Shown piece after piece: positions 8,339 through 15,863 of a stretch of DNA of 64,000 bases. A program made the position numbers and the translations under genes. The stretch is from contig JAIKWL010000030.1 in assembly GCA_024684815.1 (NCBI GenBank), positions 1 to 64,000 on the forward strand. The letters run 5' to 3'. Numbering within the stretch: position 1 is the stretch's first letter; each line of letters starts with the position of its first letter. The notes beneath the pieces were generated by a model that ran no database searches, had not been told where the DNA came from, and saw nothing but the letters and a program-made list of their open reading frames with translations. Source of the stretch: Saccharofermentans sp. (lineage in GTDB: Bacteria; Bacillota; Clostridia; Saccharofermentanales; Saccharofermentanaceae).

Positions 8339-8410
8339 TATGTAGTTTGAAGAGTTTTCTCTTTATTCGGGAGTATTTAGGTTTTTCTTTAAAGAATTGC
8401 GGGGTTTATC

Positions 8411-11400
8411 ATGAGAACGAAAACAACCTGGAGCAGAATGCTCACTCTTATCGCAGCAGTATTTACAGTTGCGGCATTTGGAAGCATGACGGTAATGGCA
8501 GACGATGAGAAAATCATCAGCAGCGGTAACTGCGGTCCCGAGAACAGCAACAGCCTTACCTGGACGTTTTACGACACCGGAAAGCTTACTATCAGCGGAA
8601 CCGGAGAAATGGACGATTATTTACCGCAGAGTGCACCGTGGTATGCTTACAAGGACAGTATTACTTACGTTGATATCCAAAGCGGCGTAACAAGTGTGGG
8701 ATGCTATGCTTTTTATCAATACACGGAGATCCAGTCTGTAAGTTTCCCTTCCACACTTGAGAGTATCGGAGAAAAGGCATTCAAAGGGTGCTCCAGTCTT
8801 TCATATGCGATCATTCCCGCTTCTGATATAGGTGAAGCTGCTTTTTCCGAATCCGGAGTCAGCATGATTAACATCACCGGCGCTGCAACCAAAATCAAGA
8901 CAGATGCCTTCAGTTATTGCAGCAATCTTTCATATATACAACTTCCTTCGACAGTGGAATCAATCGGGAAATATGCTTTTTACGGCTGCGGATTCAGCCA
9001 GATAAGCGAGGACTGGTTCCACAGCGACTCATCTGTATGCAACCTGAAATATATAGAAGCCTATGCTTTCGGCGGATGTGCAAATCTTACCCGTTTATCT
9101 CTTCCGACAACAATAATAAGCATCGGAGATCATGCATTCGCAAACTGCGGTCTGACCTCTGTCATAATTCCCGAAGGAGTGGAAAGAATCAACACTTCCG
9201 CTTTCTACGGATGTACAGCTTTATCTGAGGTTAATCTTCCTGACAGTTTGACAGTGATCGAAGCAAATGCTTTTGCAGGATGCGACTCTCTTACTACAAT
9301 TACCATCCCCAAAAACGTTACTTCAATAGGCAACGGTGCATTTGTTCAGTCAAATAGCATCAGCAGCTTTAACTGTTATCCTGATCCTGCAAATCTGACC
9401 TGCTCATTTGATACGCTCTTCACCAATGGATCAAATGTGACTGTCAATGTCCCCAGCAGATATAAGGATGCTTATGTCGCTAAATTCTCAGGAAGCAACG
9501 TAACATTCAATGCAAGTTCACTGGTTTCCGGCGAGTGCGGAGATAATTGTGAGTTTGTACTTGACTGTGACAACGTTCTCGTCATCAGCGGAACCGGTGA
9601 TATGAAGGATTATGAATATGCCGGTACACCCTGGTACAATTACTCGAATGATATTAAAGAAATAATCATCGAAGACGGCGTAACATCGATCGGAGTTTAT
9701 GCGTTTTACTATTGCCAAAAACTTACATCTGTCACGATTCCTGACAGCGTTAAAACGATCGGCAATTATGCGTTCATAACTTGTTTTGCCCTTGAATCCG
9801 TTGTGATACCCGATGGTGTAACAAGCATCGGACTTTACGCTTTCTCCAATTGCAGTTCCCTTTCATCAGTTACTTTACCTGACTCGATAACTTATTTAGG
9901 TAACAGTGCATTCAGCGGCTGCTCCTTTACGGAGATAAATATCCCCCGGAACCTGACAAGCATCGAAGAAGATACCTTCAGCTATTGTTCTAAACTTGAA
10001 TCGGTCATTATTCCCGGCTCAGTAACTAAAATCGGCAAAGAAGCATTCAGCAATTGTACTTCTCTTGAATCTGTCACGATTCCGGACAGTGTAAATACCA
10101 TTGGAGCAAGTGCTTTCTACAGATGCACTGCTCTGATATCAGCAGCAATCCCTTCAGGTGTTACAAAGCTCAATGATATGACGTTCTATGAATGTACGTC
10201 ACTTACTTCTGTAAACTTGCTCGAAGGACTTACAACCATAGGCGAAAATGTATTCGGAGACTGCGTTTCCCTTACATCAGCATGCATTCCGTCAAGCGTA
10301 ACAAAGATCGGATACAGCGCTTTTTCAGGATGCTCATCACTTACGGTCATCACTCTTCCGGAAGGAATCACAGAGATCGCAAGCTCGACCTTCTATAACT
10401 GTTTAAATCTTACATCAGTCAACATTCCCTCAAATGTTACTTCGATCGGTTACACTGCATTTAAGAACTGCTCGAGCCTTACCGCTATATCTATTCCGGC
10501 AAGCGTAAAAGAAATAGATAATGAAGCATTCTCTTACTGCGATTCTCTTACAACCGTTACTATTCCGGGCTGCGAGATCAAGCTTGGTCAGAAGATATTC
10601 TACGGATGTGCCGAGCTTAAGACCGTGACCATCCTCAACGGGACAACATTTATCGGATATGCTGCTTTCAGTTCATGTCCCAATCTCGAAAAAGTTATTA
10701 TTCCAAGTACAGTTACCGGGATCAGCCAGTCAGCTTTCAATTCCAATCCGAATCTGAGCGATCTCTATATTCTTGCTGATCCGGCAATTCTTAACTGGGA
10801 CTTCACTTACCAGAATCTCCCGGATACACTTAAGGTCCATGTTCCCAGCGGATATGTTGCCGGATATGAGAAACTGTTTGCTGATAACAACGTAAATGTT
10901 ACAGTTATCGGCGACGCTGACGGCGACATCGATATCGGCATCGGCGTTCACCTCTACGGCTACACTTTGAGCCTTGAAGGAGACATCGGTGTTAACTTCT
11001 ACACGAAGTTCGACAACGTAAATGCACTGTCCGATGATGCAAAGATGGTATTTACAATCACAGGCAACAACGGTCAGGACATAAAGACACAGGAAGTCTA
11101 TGTCAAGCCTCAGACTGATGCGGATCTGCCGTATGCCAAGGTAGTTAATGACTACTACATTTTCAAGTGTACTGTTTATTCGAATGAGATGACATCCACA
11201 ATTACCGCAAAGGTAGTTAACGGTGAAACTTCAGGTAAGGAATATACGTACTCCGTTCAGGAATATGCCGAGTATATACTTACTCATGCCGATAAGTATC
11301 CTGATGAGCAGCCCCTTGTAAAGGCAATGCTGAACTATGGCGCTTATTCACAGAAATACTTCAATTACAATACCGATAACCTCGCCAACAGCGTCCTTCC

Positions 11401-11860
11401 CGTATCAGAACGCACTGTCTCCGTGATCGATCCGGCAACAATAAATGCAGGACCCAGAGAAGGAGATCTGGCTATATCCGGAACTAACATCAGGATCGAA
11501 AAAGTCAGCCTTTCCCTCAAGGAAACGATCAGCATGAATCTTTATATCTCGGGTGCTGATGAGAATACCGTATTTAAACAGGCAGGCGGCAGGATCTTTA
11601 AACCCGTTAAGTCAGGCGAGTATTATGTGATCACGATCGACGGAATCAAGGGCCAGTACATTGACTGGGCATTCGGAATCGGCGTCTATGACGGTGATAC
11701 GCGCCTTGGCGTTATATCTTACAGTCCGATCTATTACTGCAAAAACGTGCTTTCAAAAGCAACAGGCGGCGTTATAACGGAAGATCTCAAGGAATTGGTA
11801 AGTGCCATGATCCTTTATAAAGATGCAGCTGCACTATACAGCCCGCCGACAATTAATTGA
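8411..11860 (+). CDS. BspA-like leucine-rich-repeat surface protein
   Basis: 1149 residues, secreted (MRTKTTWSRMLTLIAAVFTV, cleavage near VMA-DD). Two N-cap modules of the type CG...LTISGTGEMDDY...PWY (~38-80 and ~375-415) each start a run of LRR_5 repeats (pattern LTSVTIPDSVKTIGNYAF, ~23 residues each) up to ~830, so the LRR part has been duplicated inside the gene. A C-terminal domain of ~280 residues begins near YGYTLSLEGDIGVNFY and is shared with the next gene (VQEYA, VKAMLNYGAYSQ, YCKNVLS). No sortase motif or cell-wall repeat. LRR_5/BspA proteins usually mediate adhesion or ligand binding at the cell surface. The start uses a GGGG site six bases upstream in a leader nearly identical to that of the 12261 gene. 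A peptide gene follows 25 bases later. Confidence 0.88.
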   Translation: MRTKTTWSRMLTLIAAVFTVAAFGSMTVMADDEKIISSGNCGPENSNSLTWTFYDTGKLTISGTGEMDDYLPQSAPWYAYKDSITYVDIQSGVTSVGCYAFYQYTEIQSVSFPSTLESIGEKAFKGCSSLSYAIIPASDIGEAAFSESGVSMINITGAATKIKTDAFSYCSNLSYIQLPSTVESIGKYAFYGCGFSQISEDWFHSDSSVCNLKYIEAYAFGGCANLTRLSLPTTIISIGDHAFANCGLTSVIIPEGVERINTSAFYGCTALSEVNLPDSLTVIEANAFAGCDSLTTITIPKNVTSIGNGAFVQSNSISSFNCYPDPANLTCSFDTLFTNGSNVTVNVPSRYKDAYVAKFSGSNVTFNASSLVSGECGDNCEFVLDCDNVLVISGTGDMKDYEYAGTPWYNYSNDIKEIIIEDGVTSIGVYAFYYCQKLTSVTIPDSVKTIGNYAFITCFALESVVIPDGVTSIGLYAFSNCSSLSSVTLPDSITYLGNSAFSGCSFTEINIPRNLTSIEEDTFSYCSKLESVIIPGSVTKIGKEAFSNCTSLESVTIPDSVNTIGASAFYRCTALISAAIPSGVTKLNDMTFYECTSLTSVNLLEGLTTIGENVFGDCVSLTSACIPSSVTKIGYSAFSGCSSLTVITLPEGITEIASSTFYNCLNLTSVNIPSNVTSIGYTAFKNCSSLTAISIPASVKEIDNEAFSYCDSLTTVTIPGCEIKLGQKIFYGCAELKTVTILNGTTFIGYAAFSSCPNLEKVIIPSTVTGISQSAFNSNPNLSDLYILADPAILNWDFTYQNLPDTLKVHVPSGYVAGYEKLFADNNVNVTVIGDADGDIDIGIGVHLYGYTLSLEGDIGVNFYTKFDNVNALSDDAKMVFTITGNNGQDIKTQEVYVKPQTDADLPYAKVVNDYYIFKCTVYSNEMTSTITAKVVNGETSGKEYTYSVQEYAEYILTHADKYPDEQPLVKAMLNYGAYSQKYFNYNTDNLANSVLPVSERTVSVIDPATINAGPREGDLAISGTNIRIEKVSLSLKETISMNLYISGADENTVFKQAGGRIFKPVKSGEYYVITIDGIKGQYIDWAFGIGVYDGDTRLGVISYSPIYYCKNVLSKATGGVITEDLKELVSAMILYKDAAALYSPPTIN

Positions 11861-11884
11861 TCTGAGAATGTGAGGTATATAAAA

Positions 11885-11989
11885 ATGGACAATAAAGAAA
11901 AATACGAAGCTCTTCAGTTTGACGTAATAGTCTTTGAGAACGAGGATATTATCACGGAAAGTCCCACTACTCCTGTTCTTGACGCCTGA
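11885..11989 (+). CDS. 34-residue peptide, family 1 copy (BspA-associated)
   Basis: ATG at 11885 with GAGG nine bases upstream, stop at 11987-11989, 24 bases after the BspA-like gene and before a strong terminator. The product begins MDNKEKYEALQFDVIVFENE, continues DIITESPTTP and ends VLDA. It aligns with the 34-residue product at 15015, shifted by one residue, through NKExYE, (V/I)IxFE, DIITES and TP. Same length, same position behind a paralogous BspA gene, and conserved protein rather than DNA sequence all argue that it is real. It is acidic with no signal peptide or cysteine. Similar short KYExPxxxxxxFExxDVIxTS peptides occur in Clostridia, but I know of no function. Confidence 0.75.
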   Translation: MDNKEKYEALQFDVIVFENEDIITESPTTPVLDA

Positions 11990-12012
11990 TATCTGTCACT
12001 AACTGAAAATTC

Positions 12013-12058
12013 AAAAGCTGTCTCAGAAGTGAATCGATTCACAGATGAGACAGCTTTT
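12013..12058 (+). terminator. Strong rho-independent terminator of the first BspA/peptide unit
   Basis: AAAAGCTGTCTCA pairs with TGAGACAGCTTTT around a 20-base loop that itself contains GTGAATCGATTCAC. It is followed by ATTTGATTG. Confidence 0.85.
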
Positions 12059-12184
12059 ATTTGATTGTTCTTTTCGATGAATATTATCGAACTGCATTAA
12101 GCATATTAAATGAATCCCTATAATTAATATTTATTAATACAAATGAATTACAAAAAACAAGATGTAATAAAAAAACAAACAATA

Positions 12185-12190
12185 TATAAT
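12185..12190 (+). promoter_or_regulatory. -10 element for the second BspA-like gene
   Basis: TATAAT 70 bases before the ATG at 12261, within an AT-rich 100-base stretch; no good -35 is visible. The spacing to the ATG is almost that seen for the first BspA gene (72 bases). Confidence 0.4.
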
Positions 12191-12260
12191 ATGATGGTCT
12201 GAGAACAGTCTCGGAAAGAGAACTAAAACTAATTTTGCTAAAAGAATTGTGGGGTTTATC

Positions 12261-15002
12261 ATGGAAAAGAAGAAAACCTTGAGCACAATGCTCACCCTCT
12301 TTGTTGCAGTAATCACAGTGATCGCTCTCGGCGGCATGACGGTTTGGGCAGATCCCGAACCGGCTTCATTTGATATCGGTCCCGATACGTATACGATTAC
12401 TCACAGCGGTTATTCGGATATTAATTTCTATTTTGAATCAATTAATTACGGAACGATCCAATACAATGGAAATACATATACTGCAAGTTACCTTAATATG
12501 TGGTTTTATTCCGGAACACTTAGTTGTGGTGATGTCGAGGTCCCGTTTTATGTTTCCAATGAAAATCACGTTTACACTACACAAGAACAGCTTTATAAGA
12601 GCTTCGGAAAGTATTCGAATGATCCATTCACTGTAGCGGTATATATTGATCCGGAACTTTACAGATCAGTTCCTGCAGGAAGGTATACCGGAACCATGAA
12701 TTATACAAGTACCTGGGGAGCAGGTCCTGATTCTCCTGAGGGCGACTCCGGTTCAGTCAGACTGACTCTTGTAGTTCCCGATCAGAATGAAAATATCCTT
12801 GAATTTGGCAGATATGGAAATATTTTCTGGACCTTCGACCGTTCCGGCAAACTGACTGTAAACGGAAGTGGAGACATGGGAGATTTCAGTGGTGCTGATA
12901 CTCCCTGGCAGAGCTGCAAAAATGAGATTAAGGAAGTCGTTATCCTGGACGGAATTACATCTATAGGTAGATGTGCATTCAGTAATATCAGATCATTGAA
13001 AAGCATCAGCCTCCCTGACAGTTTAATATCCATAGGAGAAGAAGCCTTTAATGGTAGTACTAATCTTGAATTGACTTCTATCCCTGACAGTGTAACAAGT
13101 ATCGGACAGAATGCATTTCGAGGGTGCGAGAAGATCAAATTGACCAGCCTTCCGTCCAATTTGAACACTTTAGGACAATGGGCCTTTGCACATTGCTACG
13201 GGCTTGAATCCATGACGATCCCCGGCAGTCTTGAGACTATTTCATACAGTGCTTTTGATAATTGCCGCGGCCTTAAGACTTTAGTTATCGAAGATGGTGT
13301 GAAGATAATCGGCAGAGCGGCTTTCGAAAACTGCAAATCATTAACGTCACTGACAATTGCTGACAGCGTGGAAGAAATAGGCGGTTATGCTTTTGATTTT
13401 GCCGCTATTTCATCTGTGGATCTGCCTGATAACCTGACAACCTTATCTGAATATGCTTTCCAGGCATGTTCAAACCTTTCGGAAATAACAATTCCTTCAG
13501 GAGTTGAGTCCATAGGTAATTATGCATTCTCAGGCTGCGGACTTAGATCTGCAGTAATTTCCGAAGGCGTAAAAGGTATTGGATACGACGCATTCAACGA
13601 CTGTAAGTATCTGACAACAATTACTCTTCCTTCAACCTTAACAAAGATCGGTTACCGTGCCTTTGATAACTGCGGTCTTACTTCAGTAGATGTTCCGGCA
13701 GGCATTACCGACTTTGGTGAATATGCTTTTGTAAGCTGCTCCGACCTTAAGACAGTAACACTTCACGAAGGTCTGACAACTATCCCGGCTTGTGCATTCT
13801 ACAAGTGCTACAGCCTTAAGACGATCAATATTCCAAGCTCTGTTACATACATCGGCGAAAACGCATTCATAGGCTGTACAGGACTGGAAGTATTCGATTG
13901 CTTCGCAGATCCTGATAATCTCACATGGATCGATAAAGACTGCAACGACTTCAAGGATAACGGATCTACTAAATGCCGTGTTCCTTTCTATGACCTGGAC
14001 GCTTATATAGCTAAGTTCTCCACTGGAAACAAAGAGACTGATGTCAATGTAACATTTATCAGCAATTACGATGATGTAGGACTCGGAGATATCCTGTATG
14101 GATTTACAGTATGTCTCGAAGGTGACATCGGTGTTAACTTCTTTATTGATTTCAAGAATTATGATGCATTAAGTGACAATGCGCAGATGATATTCACGAT
14201 AACGAATCTTGACGGTACTTATTCAAGGACACAGAAAGTCTTTGTTAAGCCCCAGTCAGATCCTAATCTTCCTTGCGCACTCTATTACGGCGGATACTAT
14301 ATCTTCAAGTGCAATGTATCGTCCAAAGAGATGACATCCACCATCACGGCACAGATAGTCGACGGTGATAATAAGGGTACGGAAAACTCATATTCTGTTC
14401 AGGAATATGCTGCTTACATTTTGGCCAACCCTAATATCGACGGATTTGCCGAAGCACAGGATCTGGTAAAAGCTATGCTTAACTACGGCGCTTATTCGCA
14501 GATCTACTTCGACTATAACACCGCAAATCTTGCAAATTCGATCCTCAGTGAGGCTGATAAGGACGTTTCAAGCGTAACAGCCGATACGCTCAATCCGCTT
14601 CCGGTCTTCAAGAATAACCTCTTCTTATCGACCGGCGGAGGTGCGATCCTTTGCGAAGGTGCAAGCCTTTCTCTTGAATCAAAGACTAAGATGAACCTCT
14701 TCTTCTCGGGCGATCTGGACAATGTATATTTCACATGTAACGGCAAGAGACTGTCCACATCAGTTGAATCTGACGGTTCTGTAAAAGCATCAGTCGACGG
14801 CATCGCTGCCCAGAATATTGATGAAGTATATACCATTACACTCTACCGCGGTGACTATGAAATAGGTTCTATATCTTACAGCCCTATCAATTACTGCTAC
14901 AATGTCTTGTCGAGGGATATAACTCCCACCAGAACAGCTGAACTGAAGAATGTTGTAAGAGCATTGTGTCTCTTCAATCAGGAAGCTGATGCATTTATTT
15001 AA
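12261..15002 (+). CDS. BspA-like leucine-rich-repeat surface protein, second copy
   Basis: 913 residues from the ATG at 12261 (an in-frame GTG twelve bases earlier would overlap the GGGG ribosome site). Signal peptide MEKKKTLSTMLTLFVAVITV, cleavage near VWA-DP. Residues ~25-175 form a beta-rich domain absent from the first copy (FDIGPDTYTITHSGYSD...). An N-cap module (LTVNGSGDMGDFSGADTPW) opens about fifteen LRR_5 repeats to ~600, and the C-terminal domain (YGFTVCLEGDIGVNFF to the end) is the same family as in the first copy. Probably an adhesin or ligand-binding surface protein. It is a paralogue of 8411 with an exchanged N-terminal domain and only one LRR block. A 34-residue peptide gene begins 12 bases after its stop. 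Confidence 0.88.
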   Translation: MEKKKTLSTMLTLFVAVITVIALGGMTVWADPEPASFDIGPDTYTITHSGYSDINFYFESINYGTIQYNGNTYTASYLNMWFYSGTLSCGDVEVPFYVSNENHVYTTQEQLYKSFGKYSNDPFTVAVYIDPELYRSVPAGRYTGTMNYTSTWGAGPDSPEGDSGSVRLTLVVPDQNENILEFGRYGNIFWTFDRSGKLTVNGSGDMGDFSGADTPWQSCKNEIKEVVILDGITSIGRCAFSNIRSLKSISLPDSLISIGEEAFNGSTNLELTSIPDSVTSIGQNAFRGCEKIKLTSLPSNLNTLGQWAFAHCYGLESMTIPGSLETISYSAFDNCRGLKTLVIEDGVKIIGRAAFENCKSLTSLTIADSVEEIGGYAFDFAAISSVDLPDNLTTLSEYAFQACSNLSEITIPSGVESIGNYAFSGCGLRSAVISEGVKGIGYDAFNDCKYLTTITLPSTLTKIGYRAFDNCGLTSVDVPAGITDFGEYAFVSCSDLKTVTLHEGLTTIPACAFYKCYSLKTINIPSSVTYIGENAFIGCTGLEVFDCFADPDNLTWIDKDCNDFKDNGSTKCRVPFYDLDAYIAKFSTGNKETDVNVTFISNYDDVGLGDILYGFTVCLEGDIGVNFFIDFKNYDALSDNAQMIFTITNLDGTYSRTQKVFVKPQSDPNLPCALYYGGYYIFKCNVSSKEMTSTITAQIVDGDNKGTENSYSVQEYAAYILANPNIDGFAEAQDLVKAMLNYGAYSQIYFDYNTANLANSILSEADKDVSSVTADTLNPLPVFKNNLFLSTGGGAILCEGASLSLESKTKMNLFFSGDLDNVYFTCNGKRLSTSVESDGSVKASVDGIAAQNIDEVYTITLYRGDYEIGSISYSPINYCYNVLSRDITPTRTAELKNVVRALCLFNQEADAFI

Positions 15003-15014
15003 CGGGAGGATGTT

Positions 15015-15119
15015 ATGAATAAAGAAACTTATGAGTCTGTCGATATGAGCATTATCTTTTTCGAGAGTGCGGATATCATCACTGAAAGCAATGTTGATAC
15101 TCCCAAGGAAGGTTTTTGA
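15015..15119 (+). CDS. 34-residue peptide, family 1 copy (BspA-associated)
   Basis: ATG at 15015 with a strong GGGAGG five bases upstream, which on its own argues for translation. The product begins MNKETYESVDMSIIFFESAD, continues IITESNVDTP and ends KEGF. It is the homologue of the peptide at 11885 (shared NKExYE, IxFE, DIITES, TP). It lies 12 bases behind the second BspA gene and ahead of a terminator, so it must be co-transcribed. Its function is unknown; it could be a signal, chaperone or export helper of the BspA protein, or a precursor peptide. Confidence 0.82.
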   Translation: MNKETYESVDMSIIFFESADIITESNVDTPKEGF

Positions 15120-15152
15120 TAACACCTGATAATCGAACCTGACCAAAATAAA

Positions 15153-15194
15153 TATGCCTCAAAAGTTTGATCGCTTTTGAGGCATAACTTTTTT
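15153..15194. terminator. Bidirectional terminator between peptide gene and lipoprotein gene
   Basis: TATGCCTCAAAAG and CTTTTGAGGCATA form a perfect 13-bp stem with an 8-base loop; TTTTTT follows on the plus strand and TTTATTTTGG on the minus strand. It serves two convergent transcripts. Confidence 0.85.
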
Positions 15195-15618
15195 ATACTG
15201 CGTAATATGTCTGATCCGGGAGTTTTGACTGAACGGTTATTGACCCGTCCCCCAATATGAATGTATACTCCCATCCCCCGTTGTCGTCAGCGCTGCCGGT
15301 CTGGGAAGCGACTTTGTGTTCGTTGTCGTCAAACTCCATGTCATACTCGAAAAGCTCGATGTTTCCTTCCTCATCGTGATAGAAATGCACCGAGAATCCT
15401 TTGTCAGTTACATCATATATCTCGAAATTCTCTTCAGTATCGTCAGCCTGCCATTTGCCTGTCCAGCTTTGTGCCCCGACTGTGGTCTCGATCTGAGATT
15501 CCGTAGTCTCTTCTGTTGTAAGCTCAGTCTCTTTATCCTGAGGCTTATCGTTGCTGCAAGATGCAAAAGAGATAAGTGTTGCCGCTGTCAATGCGGACGC
15601 TATGATCTTTTTGTACAT
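15193..15618 (-). CDS. Small lipoprotein, hypothetical
   Basis: 141 residues. The signal MYKKIIASALTAATLISFAS ends in the lipobox SFASC, then comes an acidic Thr/Glu linker (ETELTTEETTES) and a compact beta-rich domain (SWTGKWQADDTEENFEIYDV... to the C-terminus) with alternating strands, like small lipocalin- or META-type ligand-binding folds. I cannot assign a family. A TATAAT at about 15650 and GGAG before the ATG support an independent transcript. Confidence 0.7.
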   Translation of the reverse strand: MYKKIIASALTAATLISFASCSNDKPQDKETELTTEETTESQIETTVGAQSWTGKWQADDTEENFEIYDVTDKGFSVHFYHDEEGNIELFEYDMEFDDNEHKVASQTGSADDNGGWEYTFILGDGSITVQSKLPDQTYYAV

Positions 15619-15723
15619 AATTACTCCAATCTGATTTAGTCCTGATAATTATATACAATATGCCCCGGAATTTTGCGGTAAATCTGAGAATGTGCTAAGC
15701 AGAAAAAGCCTCCGTGATCACCC

Positions 15724-15805
15724 ATACCTACCAAAAATGAGAAAAATCCATTTTTTGAAGGTATTAGCGGTTCGAAAGCATACCATATACCCAAGAGGGG
15801 TATGC
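15724..15805. repeat. Cluster of ATACC/GGTAT inverted repeats
   Basis: ATACCT (15724-15729) pairs with AGGTAT (15759-15764), with an inner arm pair CAAAAATG/CATTTTTTG, giving a 41-base hairpin. A second hairpin joins GCATACC (15778-15784) to GGTATGC (15799-15805), with an alternative inner ATACCC-AAGA-GGGTAT. It lies between the EAL gene and the lipoprotein gene, with no gene in this 245-base gap. No poly-T tail is seen, so it may be an operator cluster or a structured RNA rather than a terminator. Confidence 0.35.
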
Positions 15806-15863
15806 CGAATAACAGCTTTGAGCAACCGGCATTTAAAGAACCTGTTTCAGTACCTTATGTCTG

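Noticed and set aside
12249..12260. GTG start for the second BspA-like gene
   Set aside because: It overlaps the GGGG ribosome site, and the ATG at 12261 aligns with the start of the paralogue at 8411.
11885..15119. Lasso or other RiPP precursor pair
   Set aside because: The peptides lack the conserved Pro/Gly of lasso leaders and core features, and no cyclase, protease, radical SAM or transporter gene is in the window.
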